From Epiperipatus broadwayi (Eukaryota > Onychophora > Udeonychophora > Euonychophora > Peripatidae), in the NCBI GenBank assembly GCA_028023455.1, contig JAQFVV010006623.1, positions 461,501-525,500 of the forward strand: 64,000 bases of DNA. Direction: 5' to 3'. Below are positions 1-11,317 of this stretch, piece after piece. The notes below the pieces were generated by a model. It saw only the letters and a list, made by a program, of their open reading frames with translations, was not told the origin of the DNA and did no database searches. Each line of letters begins with the position of its first letter. Position 1 is the stretch's first letter. The position numbers were made by a program, and so were the translations under genes.

Positions 1-211
1 TAAACAGTTCTATTTTTAATTTAACAAAGCAAAGAAATTTCTTTTCATTTTTAAACTTTGTAGTAAACATTTAATTGATCTACATGTAATATAGAAAAAT
101 AACAACATATATATATATATAGTTTTTAATTAATGGATATTTTATTTGTATTATATTATATATATATAATGTTAAAATAATTATTTTTAAATAGTAAATG
201 CTGTGATAGTG
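1..211. other. AT-rich spacer
   Basis: AT-rich sequence with short AT dinucleotide runs near 107-121 and 158-168. I see no reading frame or RNA gene. Confidence 0.6.
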
Positions 212-394
212 AATAATGCACAGTTCCATTCCAATATTTGACAATACAGTAAATAATTGGATTGATTAATATTCACACTCTCACTTAAGTATTCAAGATG
301 ATCTTTTTTATATACAGAGAGAACCAATATGGAAACAGGAACATTTTTTTTGGTATTGTATTGTCAAATATGAAAATGGGACTGTGTATTATTT
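212..394. repeat. Short inverted repeat (foldback)
   Basis: The arm at 212-252, beginning aataatgcacagttcc, recurs inverted at 353-394, ending gggactgtgtattatt. The arms are about 40 bp with several mismatches, around a 100-bp loop. No coding frame is present. It looks like a small non-autonomous foldback or MITE (miniature inverted-repeat element) remnant and lies just upstream of a larger foldback at 430. Confidence 0.7.
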
Positions 395-429
395 ACTATA
401 TTTTTAAAATGATTGTTTTAATATTACAT

Positions 430-955
430 ATTTAAATAAGCATTTATTTTATATAGCGTATGTTTACAATTGTATTGCATTCAAATATCAGCCTTTCAAG
501 CTAATTGTGCATACGCTTTTGCGAATGTTAATAATAATAAATGAATACTCTCTCTCCAATACAAGATATAGTATTTATGCACAATTAGCTTGAAAGGCTG
601 ATATTTGAATGTAATACAATTGTAAACATACGCTATATAAAAGAAATGCTTATTTACATGTGATTAAGCTTCAGTTAGAATGACGTTTAGTAAATTCTAG
701 ACAGTTTCACCGATGTCATTCATTCAGACATCATATATAGTAATTTAAAGTGACTGTTCCATCCTCATGCTTTCCTTGCCAGTACTTCATATTTGCTCAT
801 ATATAAGCATTTGAGTCATAGGAATAAGTTATTTATTTTATTCCTGCATAAATACTATATCTTGTATTGGAGAGAAAGTATTCATTTATTATTATTAACA
901 CTTGCAAAAGCGTATGCACAATTAGCTTGAAAGGCTGATATTTGAATGTAATATT
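430..955. repeat. Nested foldback with alternative pairings
   Basis: Two inverted-repeat pairs overlap. The inner pair is 430-513 with 576-656. The outer pair is 473-580 with 845-952. The shared core, gcacaattagcttgaaaggc, occurs inverted near 490-510 and directly near 579-598 and 916-935. The left copy can therefore pair with either right copy, giving two mutually exclusive hairpins. The outer arms match over about 105 bp with few mismatches. There is no coding frame. The 657-844 segment is unique within the window. This is probably a non-autonomous TE or a rearranged tandem of one; the family is unknown to me. Confidence 0.8.
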
Positions 956-2440
956 ACATATTGCAACTAACAGTATCACTGCAATTGTATAATATAGTTA
1001 AAAAACTGTAAAAATTTTATTGGCTTTATTTTTTTATAGTTAAGCAAATATATTCATCTCTATCACTGGTTGAATAGTATATACTATAATCAATGTCAAG
1101 TACAAAGGTTTTTTATATTAATGCTTAAGAGAAAATATTTTATAAAGCACTTAAAATGGCTTCCCAAAAAGATTTTATGATCAACACTTGTATAAAATAT
1201 GTATGCTTATATTTTTATCATTATTCTTATTAAGGAACAAGGTTATGAATTGTATAAACAAACAGAGATGTTCACACGCATAAAACAAATAATTTAATGT
1301 AGAAATATAGAATAGAATTACAAATATGACATTACAATATTAAAATATTTTAAAGTAAAGCAATTATATTTCAGATTATATTTTGATTAAGATGGAGAAC
1401 AAACAATTCTTACATTTTAATGTATGTATGTGTAAAAGTTTATGTATTTTAGATTTAGCAAAGATCAGTTTAATTTGCTAAGATATTTAGTTAATAATAT
1501 TTATTTAAAGGTCAATTTAAAATTAATTGAAATGAATATCTGAGAATTTTATAGTTTTATGATTTATTTATTTAAATAAACTTGAAATTAAAATAAAGCA
1601 ATTAAAAAAACTTGAAAATATTTTCTCTCTCTTCATTTTTGAATAGTGTTCATGCAGGTTTATCACATTGATTCAAAAATTTTAGCATCTATAATCTGCA
1701 TTTTAAATAACCTTATCAACTCTTCCAAATTTTCCTGGATAAACAAGAAAACCTCAATGCATAATGGGAAGTATGTTATAATACAGATATCAGCTGATTA
1801 ACAGGTATAAAAGCTGAATTTTGAAAAACCAAACAGTCTTCAAAAATTTTGATTGCCATCAAAACCTAGGCAAATTAAAAACTTTAAATAGGCATTTGTT
1901 TACTTTCATCAACATAATTGAATAGGCTAGCCCATTCTATGCATTCTACTTTTCATTATGCTAGGAAAAAGGTGAACATTCTCAAGAAATCTCATTTTTG
2001 CTGTCAACTGTTAATGGAAAATGTTTACATTGACTTATGGACTGCTATCTAACAACTTCAAATTAAATTGCTGAACTTCTTGATTGAAAGTAATAGTAAA
2101 AATCTGATATATTTGAAAAATTATATTTATCAACTTCCAACAAGTTGCAAATATTTATATTCAAACTAGTGGTGAAATAATTGTTCTCTTCATTTCAAAA
2201 ATAGGCATATTATGTCTCAATATTGGGAATTTATCTCATCATAAATAATGGTAAAAAAAATTTTGAATGATAATTTTCTTTAGAAAAATTCAAATATTCC
2301 ACATAAACGTTGTCACATGGAGAAACACTGAACTTTAATTCAAAATTAATAAAAGTCATGCTGTTTATGAATAATAATCTATTTGCTTGATTATATGTAT
2401 TTGATCAAAACTATTTGGCAACATACATTAAAGACCTATA
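956..2440. other. AT-rich spacer without recognisable features
   Basis: Roughly 1.5 kb of AT-rich sequence. Stops are frequent in all frames, and I see no convincing exon, TE domain or tandem repeat. Confidence 0.6.
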
Positions 2441-2447
2441 CACTAAT

Positions 2448-2698
2448 GGATTAATAAGATACTTTAAATGAAAGAAGTACTGAATGCTAATTTTTTGTAT
2501 AAGATTATATTTTTTCAAATGGATTAAATTGCTTTGTATAATAATCTACAATTTTTCTCCAGTGCTTAAAGAAATGGATAATGGATTATCAATACTAACT
2601 ATTTAACTGTCACTAATGGATTATGGATTATTAAACATCAAATTTAGAAACAAACTTTAAAATGGATTAATGTGTTAAATATAGTTTACTTTGGATTA
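2448..2698 (+). repeat. GGATTA motif cluster
   Basis: GGATTA occurs on this strand at 2448, 2521, 2583, 2618, 2625, 2664 and 2693, with a further copy at 2862. Several sit inside a longer taatggatta context. Spacing is irregular (7-73 bp). All are on one strand, which favours a decayed minisatellite, although GGATTA/TAATCC is also the core site of K50 homeodomain proteins such as Otx and Bicoid. No reading frame is present. Confidence 0.55.
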
Positions 2699-2910
2699 AC
2701 AAGTATGCTAAGTGGAATTTATAAATCCTTATCTTGTGTTTATAATGTATGCTATTATTTTAAAAGTGCTTGTGAATTCTCAAGAACATTGGAATATTCT
2801 CATGTATCAATATTTTATTGGGATAAATATTTAAATTATAACTGGTGAAGTATAAACCGAAGGATTATTTAATGAACTTTATTTAAAAATTGCTTCTTAT
2901 TTAGATAGTT

Positions 2911-2912
2911 AA

Positions 2913-2987
<75 letters not shown>

Positions 2988-2992
2988 CATCA

Positions 2993-3038
<46 letters not shown>

Positions 3039-3046
3039 CATCATCA

Positions 3047-3143
<97 letters not shown>

Positions 3144-3151
3144 CATCATCA

Positions 3152-3214
<63 letters not shown>

Positions 3215-3220
3215 GTATAA
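2911..3220. repeat. (ATT)n microsatellite with ordered ATC and AGT interruptions
   Basis: About 310 bp of ATT triplets. Interruptions are ATC runs at 2986-2994, 3037-3048 and 3142-3153, and single AGT triplets at 2932, 3091 and 3214. An ATC block is followed after 54 bp by AGT, and AGT is followed after about 51-54 bp by ATC, which suggests segmental duplication within the array. A minus-strand frame would read as polyisoleucine and is not a gene. Confidence 0.95.
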
Positions 3221-4455
3221 TAAAGGGTATAACCATTCTTCAGATATTATTATATGAATGCACAGATATGTTTTTATTAATTTTATTACTGATGATATTG
3301 GATATGAATGTGATTTACCTTAGGTTTAGGTTGTATAAATGCAAGTAACTTTTCAAAGTTATATAAAACATTGCTAGATTGCAATTATTATATGTATTAT
3401 GAGTTTTTAAGTTCAAAGTTAAATGGAGTTATCATCCTTTTTTAGATGAGTGAATTTGTAAGAAATATAGGATGAATTTTTAAAATGTTATATAATATGT
3501 AAACGGCATCCAAATGATCTAGTTATATTTTTGCTAAGAGTATCCTAATCTTAATTATTAAACCTGTAAATGAATCCAGAAAAGAATATTGAGGTGTAAT
3601 AAATAAGTCCTACGTTCTAAATATCATTTAGATATGCTAAACAATAATTGCACTTGTTTTTGTTTAAAGAATAAAAACTTTTCCAGCATTATTAATTGAG
3701 ATTGATTAATAATTAATTATTTAATAAAACAAAATAATTAAAAATAATAACAAAACATTTACTTATTATTATGATGATAGTTATTGTCCTTCAGTATTTA
3801 AATTGAGAATTATTTGAAATAATAAGCAACCTATTCCTATTTAATGGTAGTGACCTTGCAACACTGTATGTACTTTTCATATCCCAAGCTTAAAATTGAA
3901 TTTAAGAACCATTAATATTTATTAGACATTTTATATAATTTTCTTTATTGCTATTATTGTTTTTTATCATTTATTAATATTTTGTAATAAAGCAATTGTT
4001 AATTTTTTTAATATTTCTCTTTTGTTATTATTAAAGAAGCATCTTCACTACATATTTGCAAGATAAAGATCATCTTTCAGGTATTACATTACACATAAAT
4101 CTATTTGGATTAAATAGATTATTATTGTTATTGACGCTATTTGAAATACAAAAGTATCAGGTAAGATGATATATAAAATCCCTTTTTCATTATTATATCA
4201 TAAGATGCATAAACATACTTTACATTCATGTATTTATTTTCTTATTTCATGTAACCCTGAGAGAAATCATTAGTCAACTTTATATTGAAAATTGTTAGCC
4301 TTAGATTAAAAAGAGATTATTTTACTTTTAATTAGTTCTTATAGTATGAAACATTATATTTGCAATATGTTTTTATTAAAGTATAATAAGATTAAGAGTA
4401 CACACATATACTATTGAATGGGATTAAGAATGGTTGGTTGCACTCTTGATCATTT
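3221..4455. other. AT-rich spacer
   Basis: AT-rich sequence with short TTATTA runs. No domain, RNA gene or long repeat was recognised. Confidence 0.6.
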
Positions 4456-4527
4456 CAATATATATATATATATATTGTACCGGTATAAATTCACCACGCT
4501 TACTCATATATGTATTATAAATATACC

Positions 4528-4558
<31 letters not shown>

Positions 4559-4678
4559 TTCAAAACAATACAATAATTAATACAGTAAAACAATATTTTA
4601 AAAAAACAAATATATACCAATTTAATAGAAGTACTTTCAACTATCTATGTAGTTGTTGTCAACTAGATTCAAATTGTA

Positions 4679-5299
4679 TTAGAAAAAACCATTACAAATC
4701 GGAAGAGTAAACGTCCTACATCGACGCTCCCACAATTCATTAATTTTTATATTGGCGGCCTGTCTGTTTATCAACTGTTGCTTTTCACTTTTTATTAACA
4801 TAGCTTCTTTAATTTTGCGTTTATTATTATTTCTTTCAATACACAAAATCTTAACTTTATTAAAATCAAAATCAAAACCATAATTACATGTTACATTATG
4901 ATCAAAAAATACTGATGGTGATACATCATCATTTCTAACATTCTCTTGTCTTGATTTTTGCACTCGTTTATATAACAACGAATGCTCCTTTGATCTTTTC
5001 TCCAATGTACATCGAGATTCCCCAATATATGCCTTTCCACAAACACATAGCCATTTATATATTGCACAACTTTGATTTAAAATACTATACCTATTTTTTG
5101 AATTATTTATTAATCTATTTAAATTAGGAGTAGTATAAAATGCAACTCGACATATATTTTTATATATCTGTTTTATAAATTTCACTTGTTCATTACAAAT
5201 AAATGGTATTGATATCCAAGTATATTTTATCTTATCAATATCTATAGCAATAGTAATATCTTCCTGTAGTTTTACAAATATGTAGTTTTGTAGTATCAA
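4679..5299 (-). pseudogene. PLE C-terminal GIY-YIG endonuclease, 5'-truncated inverted copy
   Basis: Read on the minus strand this encodes the C-terminal part of a PLE reverse transcriptase polyprotein. Residues of the 206-aa open frame: Y81 in AIYKW, YIG at 91-93, R102 in KRSKEH, E165 in KIKEAM and N178 in LINRQ. These are the conserved GIY-YIG nuclease positions, and none is obviously lost. The first 18 or so residues come from the opposing copy read antisense, so the frame's ATG at 5299 is an artefact of the junction at 5248. The C-terminus runs past the partner's stop because the tail differs after NELWE. With no RT domain it cannot be autonomous. It is nearly the same sequence as the plus-strand copy at 5770-6297. 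Confidence 0.85.
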
Positions 5300-6297
5300 G
5301 ACATGAAGATATAATTCTTAATAATAATATATATTGCCAAGGTATTAAAATTTATTACAGGTATGTTGATGATGTTTTTGTTTGTGGAAGTTTAGATATT
5401 ATAAATGTATTATTCAATGAATTAAATAGTTTAGAAGGTTTAAAATGGAGTAAATCTTTTGAAGAAAAAATGTCAATTCAGTATTTAGATATTAAAGTTA
5501 CCCATAATAAAAATAAATTAGATTATTGTATGGTAATAAAAGATATTGAAAAAAGAGGATATATTCCTTGGTATTCAAATGTGCCAATAGCACATAAATT
5601 ATCCGGTTTAAAATCATTTTTATTTAGGAATAATAACTTATGTAAATATAGTTCTGATAAAATAAGTAACATAAATGTATTTATTATGGATTTGTTAAAT
5701 GTTGGATATGATCATAAATTAATTTATAATATTGTTACTAAGTTTAATAATAATAGAAATATTTTAGATGCTATAGATATTGATAAGATAAAATATACTT
5801 GGATATCAATACCATTTATTTGTAATGAACAAGTGAAATTTATAAAACAGATATATAAAAATATATGTCGAGTTGCATTTTATACTACTCCTAATTTAAA
5901 TAGATTAATAAATAATTCAAAAAATAGGTGTAGTATTTTAAATCAAAGTTGTGCAATATATAAATGGCTATGTGTTTGTGGAAAGGCATATATTGGGGAA
6001 TCTCGATGTACATTGGAGAAAAGATCAAAGGAGCATTTGTTGTTATATAAACGAGTGCAAAAATCAAGACAAGAGAATGTTAGAAATGATGATGTATCAC
6101 CATCAGTATTTTTTGATCATAATGTAACATGTAATTATGGTTTTGATTTTGATTTTAATAAAGTTAAGATTTTGTGTATTGAAAGAAATAATAATAAACG
6201 CAAAATTAAAGAAGCTATGTTAATAAAAAGTGAAAAGCAACAATTGATAAACAGACAGGCCGCCAATATAAAAATTAATGAATTGTGGGAAAATTGA
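5257..6297 (+). pseudogene. PLE reverse transcriptase (C-terminal half) plus GIY-YIG endonuclease
   Basis: An uninterrupted frame runs from just after the stop at 5254 to TGA at 6297, about 346 codons. The internal ATG at 5470 is not the natural start; the catalytic YVDD of RT motif C is upstream at 5362-5373, followed by a thumb-like region. Counting from the ATG at 5470, the GIY-YIG domain has AIYKW at 162-166, YIG at 174-176, R185, E248 and N261, all of the expected catalytic set. PLEs encode RT plus this endonuclease for target-primed insertion. Everything N-terminal to the end of the palm is missing, so this is a 5'-truncated copy, but the surviving frame has no stop, suggesting a fairly recent insertion. 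Confidence 0.85.
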
Positions 6298-6531
6298 TGT
6301 ATGACGTATTACTTTTTGTTTACATTTGTAACGGTTTTTTCTAATACAATTTGAATCTAGTTGACAACGACTACATAGATAGTTGAAAGTACTTCTATTA
6401 AATTGGTATATATTTGTTTTTTTAAAATATTGTTTTACTGTATTAATTATTGTATTGTTTTGAATAATTATATATATATATATATATATATATTGTTTTG
6501 AATAATTATATATATATATATATATATATAA

Positions 6532-9138
6532 TGGGATGGGAAAATATATGGAGTGAACCTGGAGTGATGATCATCCACCCCAAATAAACAAAATTTAAAA
6601 TTAATTATTAAATTTAAAGTATGTTTAAAGTAAGACATATGAATAAATATATAAGTAATTTTATATATTAAAAGAGCATGAGATCTCTGAGAGATCAGCC
6701 CAGTTAACTCCTTAAAGCAACTAAAATTATCATTAACCATATATCAACCAGCATTATAAATGAATAAAAATCATCCATCATCATGAATGATCAACAGTCA
6801 AAATAAATCAATACAATAAATCAACAGTCCATCTTGTAACTGGATTTGAAATGGGTCTACTGTAGACCAGGCCAACTATTTAACCTTTTCCAGCTTAAGG
6901 AAATTATTTAAACATAATTTGTATGCACCAACTTAAGTGCTAATCCATCTGCATATATATAATCATAAAAACAATAATGCTGGGGTATTAAAACCTACTG
7001 ATCATCATCAATGTTCTGGCCAACTTAGTACCATTAATGTACTGGCCAACTATAAACTTAATTTTTAATAAGACTAAACTAAAATAAAATAAAATGTAAT
7101 GCATAGACTTTGGAAAATATGATCCTCATGCCAACACCAGGACAATGTCATACTGGAATGCCCCTGCATGAATATAATCTTTTATATAATCAGACTGTTA
7201 TGCATGAATCTAGCTCAGAGAATATAAGCTATATTACTATATTGTGACCAAGCAATGATGCAAATACATAAGATCTAAAAAATATTTAGAGTTAAGTCAC
7301 TAGAATAATTTTAACAATTAAATACAAGTTTATTAACAACAGTAAAAAATAATATAAAGATCTTTAGAATAAAGCTATGCACATATAAGCTTTCTTCTGA
7401 TTTTGATTAACATACAATAAAAACTATCACATTGTGATTTACATGATTAATATATAAATTCAAGTTACTATATTGATTTACATATATGCTTCAATAGATT
7501 TACATAAAATGCATATATATATATATCCACACAGACATGCATTTTAATTTAGAAATGAACATATTTGAATAATTCATAACATAATTATAAAAATTTTAAG
7601 TTACAAATACTATAAATGATTAAAATTTACCTATATGTATTTATCTGACATTTATTGGTGACTTCATACAGACACATGACATTATAATTTCTAAACATAT
7701 TTGAATTGTCATATACACAAAATTTAATTAAAATTTTACATATATGTGAGTGCATGTGTATGCACACACTGATGTTTGTATTAGATTTTAATTTAACAAA
7801 ATACATTTTTAAAATTTATATTCTTTACAATTAAGACAATGTTGAAAATATTTAAATTTCATTCATTATTTTATAATAAGTTCTACTCTTTATCAAGAGT
7901 TTTTTTTTAAAAAAAATATCAACTTTTTTTTCTTTTAAAAATATAAAGTCAGTTTTGTTTGACAGGTACTTGTTGATTGATTAATTATCAACATCTCTAA
8001 ATTAATCTATAAGATTTTTGGAAATCTCTCCTTTTTTTTTTAATAAATGAAAAATAAAATCATTTTATATATCTCTAACTTTTAAAATGCCATTTCAGAC
8101 CAAAGAAATCATTTTAAAAATATCGGCTTCAATATATATATATATCATCATCCCAGGTCACATCTAACTAATCATACTGTCTTTAAATTAAATAAAGAAA
8201 TTTTAAAATGTCTTTTAAATGAATTATTTAAAACAACTCTTTTGTATATATGTTTATCAGAGCTTCTCTGCAATATAAATACAGCAGTATGCATATAACT
8301 ACTTCTTTATCAAGCTGATGGAATTCTCATGATTTGGTCAGTTCAGGATAGGCATGGTCCAAACAAGTTGGTCTGTAGTGATCTCCTTTCTGTCTAGGAT
8401 TGTTCCTGGCAAGTTAGTTGTTTTCTTAGAACACATTTTTAGCTATGAATTACAAAGAAGTTGACCCTTCCTCCATATGAATTCAAACTCCACATCATAT
8501 ACTGTAGAATGGCTGATTCTTTGTATTCTTACACATTCATGGGAGCTCCTTATATCTCTCCAAACATCAACTACTAATAGCCCATTACTTCTGCTACAGC
8601 TACCAACTAAAGACTACTAGCCCACTACTGCAGATAATGATTTCGGCCAGCTAATTGCTGCCCACTGCTTCAAAAATATTAATCAAAATTAGTAGCCAAA
8701 ACAATAAATTACTACTGCTTTTATATCCACCCTTTTTTATATTAGGGTTACCAAAACACATTAATCAAAAAAATTTTCTTGGCTCTCTAATCCGTTTCAA
8801 AGCAAGTTTGACAGTTTTAACAAAGTTTGATATACAAAGATTTTTGAAAATAGAGAATAGAAATGTATACAAGCATTAATTAAAAGATTTCAAAAATAAA
8901 TCATTGTTTTTAATTTCAAAACCAAGATACAATATTAACATTTATTAGACCTTTTTAAATTGTTTAATTTATAATAAAATTCTATTTTAAATCCAAAATT
9001 ATTTAATGCTTTACTATGATTATTTATTCCAGGAAGTGTAGAAAAATTTTTTGCTTTCAACTTTATATATATTTGTGCACACACATTATGTTATTGTGTA
9101 CCATGTAACCCAAACAGTTACAATATACATATTCACAT
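6532..9138. other. Non-coding spacer, part less AT-rich
   Basis: No coding region is supported. 8260-8650 is visibly less AT-rich than its surroundings (for example cctggcaagttagttg near 8406) and may be an old repeat copy, but it has no partner in this window. A short plus-strand open frame at 8655-8879 has no recognisable motif and I leave it out. Short TA runs occur at 7512-7524 and 8132-8145. Confidence 0.5.
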
Positions 9139-9461
9139 TTTGAACATTGGTTTAAGAGAAGATTATTCTGCAATAATTATAAAAAATTTGCTCTAACTAA
9201 GTGCACTCTCAGCGGATGAAGCCAGAATCATAGCATTCATAAACAGCAGAGAGTATGTAATATATATACTAGTGTTTTGAATGTTGGTTTAAGAAAAGAT
9301 TATTCTGTAATAATTGTAAAAAAATTGCTCCCTGCTGTTTATGAGTGCTATGATTCTGGCTTCATTGTCCAAAACACTCAGCTGGAGCAAATTTTCTATA
9401 ATTATTACAGAATAATCTTTACTTAAACCAACATTCTAAATGCTAGTATATACATTACAGT
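9139..9461. repeat. Foldback with a terminal unit repeated in its loop
   Basis: Left arm 9139-9251 pairs with right arm 9331-9441, including gaagccagaatcatagcatt on the left and its inverse on the right. The loop contains another direct copy of the left terminal unit (ttggtttaagaaaagattat region, 9283-9332). That loop segment (9254-9331) can also pair with 9384-9460. Three copies of one unit therefore allow two alternative hairpins, the same plan as at 430-955. No coding frame. Confidence 0.85.
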
Positions 9462-9505
9462 TTAATCTAAGAAAAGAAAAGCTTTGTTAAATTATATTCA
9501 CATTG

Positions 9506-9508
<3 letters not shown>

Positions 9509-9544
<36 letters not shown>
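9509..9544. repeat. (TA)n microsatellite
   Basis: About 36 bp of pure TA between the foldback at 9139-9461 and the inverted repeat starting at 9594. Confidence 0.95.
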
Positions 9545-9549
<5 letters not shown>

Positions 9550-9593
9550 AATAAATACAAGTTAGTCACGTAACCTGCTATCACTTGTTATTT

Positions 9594-9990
9594 ATGATCA
9601 ATAGATGGCGTCTTTACCAAAACCGCCGAAACAAGTGTAAAATATTTTTACATAAACGCAAAAGGAGTCAGAATTAACTACCTCTTTCATTTTGCTCACC
9701 TCCAGATCAGCTGATTTCAAGCTTATAGCTCAGATAATATAAATTTACATGTACATATATATTTATGTATTATAGCACTGAAGAAAACTACTGATCATTT
9801 GAAATTGTAAGATGGTTTTGTCAAGTAAATAATAAATTATTTCACTGACGAAAGCAAACCAGCTTGAAATCAGCTGATCTGGAGGTGAGCAAAATGAAAG
9901 AGGTAGTTAATTCTGACTCCTTTTGCGTTTATGTAAAAATATTTTACACTTGTTTCGGCGGTTTTGGTAAAGACGCCATCTATTGATCAT
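9594..9990. repeat. Inverted repeat with apparently identical 130-bp arms
   Basis: Arms 9594-9723 and 9861-9990 are exact reverse complements as far as I can read, starting gatcaatagatggcgtcttt. They enclose a 137-bp loop. The arms keep several CpGs (ggcgtc, accgccgaaac, aaacgc), which are rare in surrounding sequence. No terminal TIR/TSD combination is clear; a TA run follows the right arm. There is no reading frame. Identity and CpG retention suggest a young element or a recent duplication event. Confidence 0.9.
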
Positions 9991-10185
9991 ATATATATAT
10001 ATATAATTCTAATCTCTGGACAGGCATCAAATTAGAAAATTTGTCATATTGATTATTTATAGCTCAGATAATATAAATTTACATGTACATATATATTTAT
10101 GTATTATAGCACTGAAGAAAACTACTGATCATTTGAAATTGTAAGATGGTTTTGTCAAGTAAATAATAAATTATTGCACTGTAAA
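9724..10185 (+). repeat. Direct duplication of the hairpin loop sequence
   Basis: The loop of the preceding inverted repeat, 9724-9848, recurs directly at 10060-10185, with one mismatch seen near the end (ttatttcactg versus ttattgcactg). The copies are 336 bp apart, and the intervening DNA holds the right arm of the inverted repeat. One reading is that the downstream copy is the original locus and the loop copy was duplicated together with formation of the inverted arms. Confidence 0.9.
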
Positions 10186-11317
10186 AAGTGTATAAAGAAA
10201 GGAGCACTTATTTAATTGTTATATAATATCAATACTTATGCGCTTATAATGCTTGTTAAAGAAGTTATATGTTATTAAATTTATTTAAAGCTTAGCGCTT
10301 TCAAAGCTCTATGGCTTCATAATCATAGCTGTGCAAAATAAAAATAAAACGGTTGATAGTGATATATAAATTGTTATATAAAAATTAATCAGTACATAAC
10401 AAATAAAGATCTGACAATAGAATATCTTATAAATATTTTTGTTTCATATAATTTTTATCAAAGTCTCTTCTTAGTGTATTTTATTTTTAATAAATGCCAC
10501 TTATTAAAAAAATGCTTTGAAAAATCAATAAAACAAATATTAATTTATCTTTTTTTTTTTTTAATTTTATAGATCATTCAAAGAAAATTTTTTATACTTT
10601 CCAGTAGCATGTTACCACTTTTTTCATTTTCTAAATTCATATTGTTGCTATTCTAATAAAACTTATTTATTAAAGTATTTTCTTGTGTTAAAGTTTTTAC
10701 TAAATATTCTTAGTCATTATTATTATAAAAATCCTCATACTTATGAATTCAATTAAGTGCACATAATGTGAATAAATTTATAAGTATTATTCCTCTGCCA
10801 AAAAGTTTAAAAAATAATATATAAAAGTTTTTAATTGTTTCAGAATTCTGTATAATTTAGCAAAATACTAAAAGTTCCTGAACTGATTCTCAACTGAGGA
10901 ACATAAGTAAATGAATAAAAATCTTAGTTCAGTCAACACTAGGGTTGTGAAAATATCAAACAACTTTTTCAACAACTAACTATGTAATTATTGTTCATAT
11001 TAATTGTTTTAAGTCATGTGTAAATCTCAGTGTATTTTGAATAAACAAAAACTGAAATTTAATGAATGTGAACATAAATTTTCTTATAAATTAATGGTAG
11101 CAATTTTAAGTACCAATGAAAGCATTATTTTTGAAGTAATTCAAATTAATAATGGTAAAGTAAGGGAATACTTTTTTATTCCTTCTAAAACTACTTCTTT
11201 TACAATCTTATGATTTGAAAGTGTAATTATTTTATTATATTTTTTAAAAATAATAGCAATAGTGAAGTTAAATCTCATGTAATAATGTTAACAATAAACA
11301 ATGCTCTTAGAACATTT
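10186..11317. other. AT-rich spacer with one small unassigned frame
   Basis: There is a poly-T run near 10551-10562. A 65-codon plus-strand frame at 11016-11213 has normal-looking amino acid diversity (CKSQCILNKQ near the start, FEVIQINNG in the middle), but I recognise no domain, and the possible splice signals around it are weak. It could be chance, an exon or a TE relic. Confidence 0.3.

Larger units (their letters stand above)
4529..6531. mobile_element. PLE-A: head-to-head inverted Penelope-like element
   Basis: A PLE 3' end lies on the minus strand (4556-5248) and its near-identical partner on the plus strand (5770-6477). Between them, 5249-5769 is present only in plus-strand orientation and encodes the end of the RT palm and thumb. 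The two 3' ends point outward and both run directly into (TA)n tracts (4529-4554 and 6470-6530). The last 17 bp or so of the right copy, containing ttgttttgaataat, is repeated once between two TA runs (6493-6506). The arms match for about 700 bp and diverge most just after the stop codon. PLEs are known for tandem and inverted partial copies. The left copy is 5'-truncated at about codon 20 before the shared AIDIDK motif. Confidence 0.85.

Noticed and set aside
2901-3236. A 111-codon polyisoleucine frame on the minus strand
   Set aside because: It is only the translation of the ATT microsatellite.
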